From positions 620,907-684,906 of the forward strand of contig NZ_CP015848.1 in NCBI RefSeq assembly GCF_002105535.1: a stretch of DNA of 64,000 nt. Reading direction: 5' to 3'. The notes under the pieces are model-generated. The model was not told the origin of the DNA. It saw only the letters and a program-made list of their open reading frames with translations, and did no database searches. Below are positions 35,847 through 44,961 of the stretch, in pieces; position 1 is the first letter of the stretch, and the number at the start of each line of letters is the position of its first letter. Source of the DNA: Magnetospirillum sp. ME-1. Lineage in GTDB: Bacteria; Pseudomonadota; Alphaproteobacteria; Rhodospirillales; Magnetospirillaceae. A program made the translations under genes and the position numbers.

Positions 35847-38213
35847 TCACTCCCCGGAAGACTCCCTGGCCTTCAACTCCGCCTCGGTCAGCAGGCGCAC
35901 CCCGAAGAACCAAGGGTTCCCGTTCGACTTCGGCTTGAAGACCACCCCGTGCTTCTCAATATCTCCCGTCCACTGTTCGAGGGTGATGTTCGAGTTATCC
36001 AGGTTCATTCCCAACCACCCCCGGAAGCAGAACCACAGGTCAGGCCGCTTGATCTTGTCGGCGGCGTTCTTGGTGATGACGCAACGCTCATGAAGGAACT
36101 GCCCCACACGATCCATCTTGTCCGCGTACTCCCTGACCGCCTCCAGCACCGACGGCGGGGGCGTCAATCCCTCTTCCTGCCACAGGCGGCACCCTTCCAA
36201 GAGCCAGTTCAAGATACCAGCCGCCTCGGTCAGCAGTTCCGCCTTGAGGGTCCGGTTGATCTTGTCCCGAGGAACCGTGTTCCTAAACTTCACAACCCTG
36301 AGGCGGTTGATGAATGCTTTGTCGGCCCCGTCGAACGCCGGGAGCCCATTCGTCGCAAGGTTCAGCTTGGCCTGTGGCTGGTACGAGAAGAACTCTTTCC
36401 GCATAAAGCGAGCCGTCACCCGCTCATCCCCAGTGATGTTCTTGACCCTGGAGACGGCAAACTTCTGGTTTCGGTCGGTCTCCGAGGCCGTGACGAGGCG
36501 GGCACCTGCGAGAGCGGCAAGGTCGTTCGGGATGGCGTCCCCCCTCTGTTGGAGGAGCAGGGAGGGGGCTGCGGTCAAGGCGTATTGGCCCTCCCCCAAG
36601 ATGGCCTTCACGGTCTCCAAGAGCACCGACTTGCCGTTGTCACCGTCGCCCCAGAAGATCAGGAGTGAACGGTCCTGGGTGGAACCGCTCAACGAGTACC
36701 CGAGATACTTCTGAAGGTACCGAACAACGTCCGCCTCCCCCTTGAAGGTCTCTTCGTGGAGGAACTGGAGCCACCGAGGACACTTGGCTTCCTGGTCAAA
36801 CGTCACCGGGGCGACCTTGGTTACGAGGTCCTCCCGGTTGGTGGGTCTGATCGCCCCCGTTCGGAGGTCGATCAGGCCGTTCTGAACGTTCAACATCATG
36901 AGGTCAGCGTCGAAATCATCAGGGCGGACGACACAACCCAGTTCCGTCCGGGCCAGCTTCTCCACCGCAGCAATCTTCCCGGCGGTCTGAAACCCTCTGG
37001 CAAGCCTCTCCCGGTCGGTCCGGAGCTTGTTGTCAGGGATGGATGATGCCTTGTGCTCTAAAGCCCGGACCAAGGTCTTGACGGCCCGTTCCACGGCTCC
37101 GTTTTCGTCCATCTGGAACCTGTTTCCGGTCCAGTTCCACCACACTCCCCGACCGTACTTATGATCGGGGCCGAAGACCTTGGCGAACTCTTCGGCAGCA
37201 TCCAGGTCGCTGTTGATGCTGCCGCCCTTGGAAGCGGCCCATTTAGCAATCTCCCGAACCTCGGACTGGGGCGGCAACGGCGGCTCCCGCCGCTCCTCCA
37301 GTTCCTTCCAGAGGATGGCGAAGATCGCCTCCGGGTCGTCGTAATGCCGCGCCGCGAGCTGTGCGGCCCGCGAGACCAGATGGTTATGGGTGGCGTGGGG
37401 GAGCAGCTTATCCGGCAGCTCATAGCGTTGGGACTGTTGAGCCGCCTTCCGTGTCCCGCCCAGCCCGAGGAGGAGAGCGCGGACCTGATCCATGGTCACG
37501 GTCGGCAAGGTGCTCTTGGGGGTGGTCAGGGGATGCCCTCCAATCCACCTGTTCGGCTGTTTGGAGAGAGGATTGACGCCGTAGGCGACGATCTGCTTCC
37601 CGCTCCCTCGGAGTTCTACGGCTTGAACCTTCCCCTGGTAGTCAGGGAAGGACCACACCTCACCGCCACCAACGTCGGCGCACTGATACAGGAGCGCCCC
37701 GCCTTTGGACCCGATCCGCATCGGGGTTTGTCCCAGCATTTCGAGAGCGAGCCCGAGCACCTGAGCAGAGAGGTCGGGGTCGTAGGTGTCGGCGTCCACC
37801 ACCAACAGCCCACCACCGGACCTGATGCCCACGCCGTGGTTCTGGTATTGGGCCATCCAGGACGGGATAATGTCCAGGGTGGCTGTGGACCAATCGGAGA
37901 CATAGGTGGCCTTGTCTCGGGGCACGACCGGGACCGGGAAATAGCCGTTTCTGACAAGCTGGTCCGCAACCGCGCCATAGGCGGGCGTCTGATCAAAAAC
38001 CTCCTGGCCCTCAGTCCCGTCGAAATCGGGAACAAGGGTGGGGGGCTCCGAAACATCGGGGTTGCCGACACTGGCCACAGCATGAAGCAGGCCCCGAGCT
38101 TGCAAGAACACCACATTCGGTGTAGTATTGCCCTCGTTCCCCTTATTGTCGCTGTTGCTCTCCCCCTGGCTGGAACCGGGCGGGAGGGCGCTCATTCGAT
38201 CAGGCGTCTGCAT
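35847..38213 (-). CDS. P4-type primase-helicase
   Basis: A 788-residue replication protein starting MQTPDRMSALPPG. Near residues 80-260 it resembles a primase-polymerase domain (VRNGYFPVPVVPRDKATYVS, VGIRSGGGLLVVDADTYD). A middle D5_N-type domain follows, and the C-terminal helicase is a superfamily 3 / P4-alpha type ATPase with Walker A FWGDGDNGKSVLLE and downstream LAGARLVTASETD and ATNGLPAF. The tail (VLEAVREYADKMDRVGQFLH) is also typical of D5/P4 proteins. It would initiate and drive replication of the excised element. It overlaps the AlpA-like gene by 14 bases. Confidence 0.92.
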   Translation of the reverse strand: MQTPDRMSALPPGSSQGESNSDNKGNEGNTTPNVVFLQARGLLHAVASVGNPDVSEPPTLVPDFDGTEGQEVFDQTPAYGAVADQLVRNGYFPVPVVPRDKATYVSDWSTATLDIIPSWMAQYQNHGVGIRSGGGLLVVDADTYDPDLSAQVLGLALEMLGQTPMRIGSKGGALLYQCADVGGGEVWSFPDYQGKVQAVELRGSGKQIVAYGVNPLSKQPNRWIGGHPLTTPKSTLPTVTMDQVRALLLGLGGTRKAAQQSQRYELPDKLLPHATHNHLVSRAAQLAARHYDDPEAIFAILWKELEERREPPLPPQSEVREIAKWAASKGGSINSDLDAAEEFAKVFGPDHKYGRGVWWNWTGNRFQMDENGAVERAVKTLVRALEHKASSIPDNKLRTDRERLARGFQTAGKIAAVEKLARTELGCVVRPDDFDADLMMLNVQNGLIDLRTGAIRPTNREDLVTKVAPVTFDQEAKCPRWLQFLHEETFKGEADVVRYLQKYLGYSLSGSTQDRSLLIFWGDGDNGKSVLLETVKAILGEGQYALTAAPSLLLQQRGDAIPNDLAALAGARLVTASETDRNQKFAVSRVKNITGDERVTARFMRKEFFSYQPQAKLNLATNGLPAFDGADKAFINRLRVVKFRNTVPRDKINRTLKAELLTEAAGILNWLLEGCRLWQEEGLTPPPSVLEAVREYADKMDRVGQFLHERCVITKNAADKIKRPDLWFCFRGWLGMNLDNSNITLEQWTGDIEKHGVVFKPKSNGNPWFFGVRLLTEAELKARESSGE

Positions 38214-38397
38214 GGCGGGGGCCTCCCTGAACATAGGGGCGGCTATCGACCCAGGCATCCAGGTCAGAAACCCGGAACCGCAGGGTTTTTCCGATCTTGA
38301 TGGCACGGAGTTCTCCCCGCCCCACGATGCGGGTAAGGGTGGCTCTGGAGATATCAAGGTATTTGCAGGCTTCCGGGGTAGGGATCAAGTCGAGCAT
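38200..38397 (-). CDS. AlpA-like excisionase/regulator
   Basis: A 65-residue protein with one MerR-like helix-turn-helix (IPTPEACKYLDISRATLTRI) and the tail KTLRFRVSDLDAWVDSRPYV typical of phage excisionases and AlpA. In P4-like elements such a gene controls integrase and excision. It begins an operon with the primase-helicase gene, with which it overlaps. Confidence 0.85.
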   Translation of the reverse strand: MLDLIPTPEACKYLDISRATLTRIVGRGELRAIKIGKTLRFRVSDLDAWVDSRPYVQGGPRHADA

Positions 38398-38623
38398 CGG
38401 GATAGACCTATCCTGTGATGCCCCCTCTTCCGCGCCGTGCGGGGGCTTCTACAGGCTGATGCCATTCCCGGACAGGAATTGATTGTCGCAGTCGTCTTTC
38501 AACGAGGTGCCCCCCGCTCGCCAGAGGGTGAACCGTTCGCCTTCATCACTAGGGCTCGCGTTCCCGTGCATCCGACCATAAGACCCTGCACGAAAGAGAA
38601 TCTGCCTGAGCAAGCATGATGTG
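38398..38623. other. intergenic region between integrase and AlpA genes
   Basis: About 225 bases. It must hold the promoter of the AlpA-primase operon on the minus strand. No gene is convincing and I see no strong inverted repeat. Confidence 0.45.
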
Positions 38624-39847
38624 TCAAGACGCCTCAAAAGCCACAACATTTTGTGGCCCAGAGGTATCGACAATCAGCATAACCCTATCCGCCCATGCCT
38701 GGAGCGCGGCCCGTTTCTCATCCAGGTAAGCATGGCGGTCATAGACCTTGTTCCCGATGCCGCCCACGGCATGGTTAAGGGCGCGTTCCCGGTGTTCTTC
38801 GCGGACCCCGAGGGCAGACATACCCGTGGTTACGGTCCTCCTGAAATCATGGAGCGTCCAGTGCTCCCAGTTGCTGGCCCCCACCGCCTTATCCAAGCTC
38901 TCCTTGAGGGATTTCTGGCCAGCATAGGGGATCTTCCCGTCAGTGGTAATGACGCACTCCCCCAACCTAGGCAGCGCCTCCAAGATGGCCTTGACCTCGT
39001 TGGACAAGGGCACGACGTGATCCCGATGCCCCTTGTTCCGGGCCTTCGGAAGGGTCCAGATACCCTTCTCAAGGTCGATTTCACTCCATGTCATACACCG
39101 GATTTCATCACGTCTCGCACCGGTCAAGATCAGCAACCGGATAAAGGCTCGGCTGGGGTCCGTCCGGACGTCGGTGGCCTCCCAAATGGCTTTCAGCTCA
39201 CCATCGCTCAATACCCGGTCACGGGGCCTTTCCGTTACCTGCTTCTTGACCACGGCAGCGGGGTTGGCGTCCAGGTACTCACGTTCCACCGCCCAATTCA
39301 GGCAGGCTTTCAGGGCAGCGTGAACGCGGTTCACCTGAGCGTTTGTTCGCCAGCCTTTATTCTTGAGGCTGTCGAGAAGCTCTACCACATCGGCGCGGCG
39401 AAGCTCTCCGACCGTCTTTTTGCCCAGCACCGGTACGATATGGTTGGCAAATAGCTTCTCGGTCACGCCTGCCTTTCGGGTCTTGGCCACGTGCGCCTTG
39501 ATGTAATCCGCCACCACGTCCGCAATCGTCTTCGCCTTCGCCTCCTCCTCTGCCTTGGCGGCAGCGGCGGCAGCCTCTTCGGAGACAAGGTCACGACCAA
39601 CAGAGGCGGCAGCCGTGAGAGCTTTTGCCCTGGCCCTGGCATCGGACAGGCTGGTGGAGGGATATGTGCCATAGCTTTCCCGGAGTTGCTTCCGACCCTT
39701 CGGACGATACCGGATGGACCATGACTTGACCCCCGAGGCCATGACCCGGAGAACCAGACCGGGGGTGGTCTCGTCCACGATATCCAGCCGCCCAGATGCT
39801 GGTGGGGTGATGTTCTTCACGAAGGCGTCGGTCAGCTTGGCTTTCAT
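38624..39847 (-). CDS. tyrosine integrase of the element
   Basis: A 407-residue P4/CP4-57-type integrase. The N-terminal domain begins MKAKLTDAFVKNITPPASGR with the DUF4102-like arm-binding fold. The catalytic domain has the arginine in LLILTGARRDEIRCMTW, the HxxR box as LHDFRRTVTTG, a histidine in ALNHAVGG, and the nucleophilic tyrosine in KVYDRHAYLDEKR. It is complete and should be active. It lies at the attR end, as is usual for P4-like elements, with its arm site 14 bases before the start codon. Confidence 0.95.
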   Translation of the reverse strand: MKAKLTDAFVKNITPPASGRLDIVDETTPGLVLRVMASGVKSWSIRYRPKGRKQLRESYGTYPSTSLSDARARAKALTAAASVGRDLVSEEAAAAAAKAEEEAKAKTIADVVADYIKAHVAKTRKAGVTEKLFANHIVPVLGKKTVGELRRADVVELLDSLKNKGWRTNAQVNRVHAALKACLNWAVEREYLDANPAAVVKKQVTERPRDRVLSDGELKAIWEATDVRTDPSRAFIRLLILTGARRDEIRCMTWSEIDLEKGIWTLPKARNKGHRDHVVPLSNEVKAILEALPRLGECVITTDGKIPYAGQKSLKESLDKAVGASNWEHWTLHDFRRTVTTGMSALGVREEHRERALNHAVGGIGNKVYDRHAYLDEKRAALQAWADRVMLIVDTSGPQNVVAFEAS

Positions 39848-39860
39848 GGCGATCCCTTCG

Positions 39861-39879
39861 GGGACTTACTGGGGACTTA
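39861..39879 (+). repeat. right integrase arm-type site
   Basis: An exact second copy of GGGACTTACTGGGGACTTA (see 31848-31866), 14 bases upstream of the integrase ATG and 144 bases before attR. Overlap with the integrase promoter suggests self-control. Confidence 0.65.
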
Positions 39880-39973
39880 AGATGTTTTCGATGGGAGCAA
39901 GCCCACAATTCCAGGCCATTCTACGCTAAAGCCGCATAAATGCTAGAGTTAGTGATGATTGATGCAGCATGGT

Positions 39974-39988
39974 GACGCCTCAGGCGTC
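39974..39988. promoter_or_regulatory. palindrome between the integrase gene and attR
   Basis: GACGCCT-C-AGGCGTC is a perfect 7-base inverted repeat around one base. It could bind an excisionase or regulator near the attachment site. Confidence 0.4.
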
Positions 39989-40022
39989 TCGAATAGACAC
40001 CAAAACACATATCACTACATAA

Positions 40023-40060
40023 CTCCTAGACGTGAAGCCTCCCTGTTTGACTTTACCCCC
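40023..40060 (+). repeat. attR: 38-bp direct repeat
   Basis: Identical to 31701-31738. On its right is the original chromosomal continuation, a terminator hairpin, then the dinB promoter region. Confidence 0.88.
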
Positions 40061-40087
40061 CGGTGCATAACCGGGGGGTTTCTTTTT
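40055..40087 (+). terminator. terminator at the right element boundary
   Basis: ACCCCCCGG-TGCATAA-CCGGGGGGT plus TTCTTTTT is a 9-base stem. It is the chromosomal counterpart of the terminator at 31733-31762; both begin within the attachment repeat but differ in the loop-side arm. Confidence 0.85.
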
Positions 40088-40112
40088 GGGCCGCCCGCGC
40101 TATAGTCCCTTC

Positions 40113-41291
40113 ATGGGAACATATAGTGATCAAACGCTGGCGGTGTGCCGGGATTGCGGAGCCATGGGAGACGGGGCGGCGGTCTGCGCCGCCTGCGGCT
40201 CACCCCGGCTGGTGCGTCATGCCGAGTTGGCCGACCTCACCATTGCCCATATCGATTGCGACGCCTTCTACGCCTCGGTGGAGAAGCGCGACAACCCGTC
40301 CCTGATGGACAAGCCGGTGATCGTCGGTCACGCCGGCGGGCGGGGCGTGGTGACCACCGCCTGCTACGTGGCGCGCAAGTTCGGGCCGCGTTCGGCCATG
40401 CCCATGTTCAAGGCGCTGGAATTGTGCCCCCACGCCGTGGTCATTCCCCCCGACATCGCGAAATACAAGCGGGTCAGCGCCCATATCCGCGCCCTCTTCG
40501 AGAAGGCCACGCCGCTGGTGGAGCCCCTGTCCCTGGACGAGGCCTATCTCGACCTGTCGCCGGGCGTCAGGCTGGTGGAGCGCCCGGCCGCCGTCCTGCT
40601 GGCCCGGCTGGCCCGCGCCATCCGGCGCGAGGTGGGCATCACCGTCTCGGTGGGCTTAAGCTACAACAAGTTCCTGGCCAAGATGGCGTCGGACCTCGAC
40701 AAGCCCGACGGCTTCTCGGTGATCGGCCGGGCCGAGGCGGCGGCGTTCCTGGCGCCCCGCCCGGTCACCGCCCTGTTCGGCATCGGCGCGGCCACGGCGG
40801 CGCGCATGGCCGAGCAGGGCATCACCACCATCGCCCAGCTCCAGTCCCTGCCCGAGGCGGAATTCGTGGCGCGCTGGGGCAAGTTCGGCCGAAGGCTGTC
40901 CGGCATGGTGCACGGCATCGATACCCGCCCGGTCAATCCCGACCGCCCGGCCAAAAGCGTCTCCACCGAAACCACCTTCGCCCGCGACATCCGCGATGCC
41001 CACGCCCTGGCCGAGGCGCTGGCGCCCCTGGCCGATGGCGTGGCGCGGCGCCTCGACCGCGCCCGGCTGGCGGGACGGACCGTGGTGCTGAAACTGAAGA
41101 CCGCCGATTTCAAGGTGGTCACCCGCCACCACCGCCTGGCCGCCCCCACCACGCGGGCGGAGGTCATCCTGCGCGCCGGGCTGGCCCTGCTGGAGCGTCA
41201 GGCGGACGGGCGCGCCTTCCGCCTGCTGGGCATCGGCCTGACCGACCTCTGCCCGGCGGAAGAGGCCGACCCGCCCGATCTGTTCGGTTAG
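40113..41291 (+). CDS. dinB: DNA polymerase IV with N-terminal zinc-ribbon
   Basis: A 392-residue Y-family polymerase for translesion synthesis. Acidic catalytic residues are in IAHIDCDAFYASVE and PLSLDEAYLDL, the steric-gate region is normal, and VSVGLSYNKFLAKMASDLDK and LFGIGAATAARM are the palm and helix-hairpin-helix motifs. Before the catalytic core is a CRDCGAMGDG...CAACG zinc-ribbon-like extension, common in alphaproteobacterial Pol IV. No beta-clamp-binding motif was identified with certainty; the C-terminal DLFG may serve. The ATG at 40113 lies just right of the element, so integration did not damage the gene. Confidence 0.94.
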   Translation: MGTYSDQTLAVCRDCGAMGDGAAVCAACGSPRLVRHAELADLTIAHIDCDAFYASVEKRDNPSLMDKPVIVGHAGGRGVVTTACYVARKFGPRSAMPMFKALELCPHAVVIPPDIAKYKRVSAHIRALFEKATPLVEPLSLDEAYLDLSPGVRLVERPAAVLLARLARAIRREVGITVSVGLSYNKFLAKMASDLDKPDGFSVIGRAEAAAFLAPRPVTALFGIGAATAARMAEQGITTIAQLQSLPEAEFVARWGKFGRRLSGMVHGIDTRPVNPDRPAKSVSTETTFARDIRDAHALAEALAPLADGVARRLDRARLAGRTVVLKLKTADFKVVTRHHRLAAPTTRAEVILRAGLALLERQADGRAFRLLGIGLTDLCPAEEADPPDLFG

Positions 41292-41294
41292 TGC

Positions 41295-42335
41295 CTAGCG
41301 CCGGGGCGCCGGCGATTCCAGGAACTCGGCCACCGCCTGATAGAGCTGCTTGCGGTTCTTTTCGATCAGGGCCGCATGGGTGGCCTCGCCCACCATGACA
41401 TAGCGCTTGTAGGGCGATCCGGTGAGGCGGTTGAACAGCTTCATGCCCATGGCGGGCGGCGCCTCGGCGTCCCACTCGCCCTGGATCACCAAAGCGGGAA
41501 TGGACAGGCGCTCGGGGTTCCAGCGCGGCTTGTTGGATGCCCAATAGCGCATGGTGTCCAGCACCACGCCGTTGGGCGCGCGCACCGTGTTGGGAGTGGC
41601 GGGCTCGGGGTCGCTGGCCAGGGTCGCCTTCAGCCAGTCGGCGAACACCGCCTTGGGCAGGACACCGTCCCGCTTGGCCTCGGGCACCGCTTTGAGCCAG
41701 ATGTCGCGGGCGTCCCTGGGGTCCACCTGCCGCCAGGCGGGCACCCGGGCCAGTTCGGCGTCGGTGGGCGGCGTCACCTCGCGCAGCCATTGCGGCGCAT
41801 AGAGCACCAGCCGCTCCACCTTGTCCTGGGCGGTGTTGGCGTAGGTCCCCGCCAGGGTGGCGCCCCACGACCAGCCGACCAGCACCAGGCGCTGGCCATT
41901 GCGCCGCGACAGAATGAAATCCACGGCGCGGGTGACGTCCTCGACCGCCTCGGTGGTGTCGACCACGGGGGCGTTGGCCTCGGGCGTCTGCTTCATCTCA
42001 GGGGGACGGCCCGACTTGCCGTAGCCGCGGATGTCGAGCGTATAGACGTCGTAGCCCCGGGCCGCCATCCAGTCCATCCAGCTCTGGCCGTCCACCGCCA
42101 TGTCGAAGGAGGAATGGGCGGGATAGGTGGCGCCGTGCAGGAACAGCACCGTCTTCTCCGGCTTGACGTCGTAGAGATTGGCGGGATGCTTGTTGCGGAT
42201 GTAGAGCTGCTGGTCCGGCCACTTGCTGCCGATGGAGAATTCCTCGGTCACCGTCTCGGCCCGGGCGGGCAGGGCCGCCGCCACCAGCATCGCGGCGGCA
42301 ACAAGACCGCCCCGCCATCCCATCTTGCTCATCAT
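41295..42335 (-). CDS. exported alpha/beta hydrolase
   Basis: A protein of about 346 residues with a signal peptide (MSKMGWRGGLVAAAMLVAAA, then LPARAE). The alpha/beta-hydrolase fold has the oxyanion motif LFLHGATYPAHSS, the nucleophile elbow GWSWGATL, an acidic residue in QGEWDAEAPP and the catalytic histidine in GEATHAALIE. The substrate, probably an ester or epoxide in the periplasm, is not known. It is 22 bases from the DivL-like gene on the same strand, so the two may be cotranscribed. Confidence 0.88.
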   Translation of the reverse strand: MMSKMGWRGGLVAAAMLVAAALPARAETVTEEFSIGSKWPDQQLYIRNKHPANLYDVKPEKTVLFLHGATYPAHSSFDMAVDGQSWMDWMAARGYDVYTLDIRGYGKSGRPPEMKQTPEANAPVVDTTEAVEDVTRAVDFILSRRNGQRLVLVGWSWGATLAGTYANTAQDKVERLVLYAPQWLREVTPPTDAELARVPAWRQVDPRDARDIWLKAVPEAKRDGVLPKAVFADWLKATLASDPEPATPNTVRAPNGVVLDTMRYWASNKPRWNPERLSIPALVIQGEWDAEAPPAMGMKLFNRLTGSPYKRYVMVGEATHAALIEKNRKQLYQAVAEFLESPAPRR

Positions 42336-42357
42336 CACCCGTCCGCTCCCTTGGTTG

Positions 42358-44841
42358 TCATGTCGCCCCGGCGCCCACCGGCAGACGCACGGTCACCACC
42401 GTACCCTCGCCGGGGACCGAAGCCAATTCCACCCTGCCGCCGTGCAGATCGACGAAGCGCTGCACCAGGGCGAGGCCAATGCCTGAATCGTCGTCATTCT
42501 GACCGGCCGGCAACGCCTCGCGGCGGCCGCCCGCCACGAAGCCGCCGAACAGGCGTTGGCGCTGCTCGTCGGAAAGGCCGGCGCCGGTATCGCTGATGGT
42601 CAGCGCCAGCTCGCTCGGCCGCCGCTCGGCCCGCACCATGACCCGGCCGCCCGCAGGCGTGCGCTTCAGCGCGTTGCCCAGCAGGTTGAACAGCACCTGG
42701 CGCAGCCGCCGCTCGTCGGCGACGATCCAGCCGATATCCAGCGGGCAGTCGAAGTCCAGGTGCAGCTTCTTTTCCCGCACCCGTTCGCGCACCAGCCCCA
42801 GCACCCCGGACAGCATGGGGTGGATATCGACGGTGTCCAGTTCCAGCGCCATCTGCCCGGCCTCGATGGCGGCGAGGTCGAGGATGTCGGAGATCAGCGC
42901 CTGCAGCCCCTGGCCCGCCTCGGTGATGCCCTTGGCGTATTCGTGCTGGCGCTTGTTGAGCTTGCCGAAATATTCGGCGGCCAGCATCTCGGAGAAGCCG
43001 ATCACCGTGGTCAGCGGCTTTCTGACCTCGGCCGAGACATTGGCGATGAATTCGCTTTTCAGCAGGTCGGCGGCGGCCAGGGCCTCGTTCCTCTCACGCA
43101 GCGCCCGCTCCACCCGCGCCGAATCGGTGACGTCCAGCCAGGTGAGCAGCATGGCCCCGTCGGGCAGCGGCACCGAGGCGAAATCCACGATGGAATCGTC
43201 CAGGCGCTCGACCCGGCCGCTTTGGGGCGCCCTTGTGTTGAACAGGGCCATCAGGCGTTCGCGCATTTCCGGCCAGACCGAGGCGCGGTCGGCGCCGCCC
43301 TCGAAATAGGGCCGGTGGGCTTCGACCAGCTCGTTGACGTGGGGCTCGGCCTCCAGCATGGAGGGCGGAAGATTCCAGATGCGCCCGTAGGCGGGATTGA
43401 ACAGGCGCAGCCGCCCGTCGCCCCGAAACACCGCCACGCCCTCGTGCAGGTGGTCCAGGGTCTCGCGCTGCACCGCCAGCGCGGTGTTGAACGAACGCTC
43501 CAGCGCCAGGGTGTCGGTGACGTCCTCGTAGGTGAAGATCAGGCCGCCATAGGGGTGGGCGGCGATCATGCGGCGCAGCGTGCGGCCGTCGGGCAGGTGC
43601 AGCAGGGTCTCGGCGGCGTCGATCAGCGAGATGAACCGCTTCAGCTCGTCTTCCTTGTAGGCGCGGTAATCGGCCACCTCGGGCAGCAGGCGGCGTTCGC
43701 GCAACGAATCCAGCACGGCGCCGTAGGTGGGCTGGGCCGACAGCCATTCCGCTTCCAGCCGCCACAGCCGGGTGAAGGCGGTGTTGAAGAAGGTGAGGCG
43801 AGTGTCGGTGGAGAAGATGGCGATGGCGGTGGCCAGATGCTCCAGCACCTGGGCGTGGGCGCTGGCGTGGCGCCCCAGTTCCACCTGCAGTTCCTCGATG
43901 CGGGTGAGGTCCATGGCGTAGCCGGCGGTCAGCAGCCCGCCGTCGCTGGTCTCGAACGGCGCCTCGATGATCTCGGTGAAGCGGCGCTGGCCGCCCAGGA
44001 CCAGATGGAAGGATTCGGCGCGCGGCTCGCCCGCCGCCCGCGCCCGCGCGGCCAGGGCGCGGGCCTCGCGCACCGAACCGTCCGAGGCCAGTTCGATCTG
44101 CCCCGCCACCGCCGCCTGGGGCGAGGCCACGTCCACCGCCCTGGCATAGGCCCGGTTGACGTGCAGCAGCGACAAATCGTCGTCGCGCACCCAGACGGGG
44201 ATGGGCAGCATGCCCAAGAGCCCCTCGATCCGTTCCCGCTCGGCCACCAGCCCGGCCAGACGCGACGCCAGTTCCGCCTCGAAGGCGGCCCCCTCGGTGA
44301 CGTCGTGCATCCAGACCAGATCGGCCAGAGCCTGGCCGTCCGCCCCGGCGGCGCGGATGCCCACCGCCCGGACGCGGCGGCCGCCGTCGCGCAGGCGCAA
44401 TTCCAGTTCGAAGCCCTGGCCCTCCTCGCGCAGGCGCGACGCCGCGCCGTCCAGCTGGGCGGCATCGGCGGCGGCAAAGGATTCCAGCACGTCGGTGAAG
44501 GTGGACTCGGTGCCGCCGAACAGGCCCAGCAGCACGGCGAGACGGCGCGAGCAGATCTGGCGTTCGGCGCCCAGCCAGGCATAGAAGCCGTCGGGGGCCG
44601 CCAGCAGGCTTTCGCCCAGGCGCTCGGCCAGGGCGGCGGACCGCGTCGCCTCGGCGGCCAGCCCCACCATGCGCCAGCGCAAGAGCAGCAGCGCCGCCAC
44701 GGCGGGCACCAGGACCAGCAGGGCGCCGATGCCCAGCGACAGGGGATCGAAGCGCAGCGCGGCCAGGACGGATGCCTCCTCGGCCACGGCGTCGCCCGCC
44801 GCCCCCATTACCGCCAATCCCGCCGCGATCGCCGCGCGCAT
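42358..44841 (-). CDS. divL: DivL-like pseudo-histidine kinase
   Basis: An 827-residue membrane protein with an N-terminal hydrophobic segment (ALLVLVPAVAALLLLRW) and several PAS domains. The DHp region reads FIANVSAEVRKPLTTVIGFS: the phospho-accepting histidine is replaced by A603. The ATPase domain is kept (NLLGNALKRTPAGG, ISDTGAGLSD, GIGLALVQRF). In Caulobacter, DivL has a tyrosine at this place and controls CckA, hence CtrA, instead of acting as a normal kinase. Length, PAS-rich layout, loss of the histidine and proximity to ctrA (3 kb) fit a DivL orthologue. Pseudokinase function is inference; GGGGAGA precedes the ATG at 44841. Confidence 0.75.
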   Translation of the reverse strand: MRAAIAAGLAVMGAAGDAVAEEASVLAALRFDPLSLGIGALLVLVPAVAALLLLRWRMVGLAAEATRSAALAERLGESLLAAPDGFYAWLGAERQICSRRLAVLLGLFGGTESTFTDVLESFAAADAAQLDGAASRLREEGQGFELELRLRDGGRRVRAVGIRAAGADGQALADLVWMHDVTEGAAFEAELASRLAGLVAERERIEGLLGMLPIPVWVRDDDLSLLHVNRAYARAVDVASPQAAVAGQIELASDGSVREARALAARARAAGEPRAESFHLVLGGQRRFTEIIEAPFETSDGGLLTAGYAMDLTRIEELQVELGRHASAHAQVLEHLATAIAIFSTDTRLTFFNTAFTRLWRLEAEWLSAQPTYGAVLDSLRERRLLPEVADYRAYKEDELKRFISLIDAAETLLHLPDGRTLRRMIAAHPYGGLIFTYEDVTDTLALERSFNTALAVQRETLDHLHEGVAVFRGDGRLRLFNPAYGRIWNLPPSMLEAEPHVNELVEAHRPYFEGGADRASVWPEMRERLMALFNTRAPQSGRVERLDDSIVDFASVPLPDGAMLLTWLDVTDSARVERALRERNEALAAADLLKSEFIANVSAEVRKPLTTVIGFSEMLAAEYFGKLNKRQHEYAKGITEAGQGLQALISDILDLAAIEAGQMALELDTVDIHPMLSGVLGLVRERVREKKLHLDFDCPLDIGWIVADERRLRQVLFNLLGNALKRTPAGGRVMVRAERRPSELALTISDTGAGLSDEQRQRLFGGFVAGGRREALPAGQNDDDSGIGLALVQRFVDLHGGRVELASVPGEGTVVTVRLPVGAGAT

Positions 44842-44961
44842 GTCCGCATTCTCCCCGATACGGCCCCAAAGTGCCGTTGACGCGCGCAAAAGACAAGGGG
44901 TGGTTGCCCCATCGGCCTTCGGCTGCTAAACCTCGCCGGCATATCCCAGGGAGAGAGCGAG

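Larger units (their letters stand above)
31739..40060. mobile_element. integrated satellite-like element (about 8.3 kb)
   Basis: The element lies between two identical 38-base direct repeats. From right to left on the minus strand it carries an integrase, an AlpA-like regulator, a P4-type primase-helicase, a ribbon-helix-helix protein, four small genes, an outer-membrane barrel and a repressor-like gene. Integrase arm sites occur inside each end. No capsid, terminase, portal, tail, lysis, relaxase or conjugation genes were found, so it is best described as a phage-satellite or P4-like integrative element that depends on another element for transfer. The boundaries are taken from the repeats; the exact crossover point within them is not known. 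Confidence 0.85.

Noticed and set aside
31739-40060. A complete prophage
   Set aside because: No capsid, portal, terminase, tail or lysis genes are present, and the segment is too short.
42556-44880. A 774-codon plus-strand open frame opposite the DivL-like gene
   Set aside because: Antisense shadow of a GC-rich gene; its translation is repetitive and has no domain pattern.
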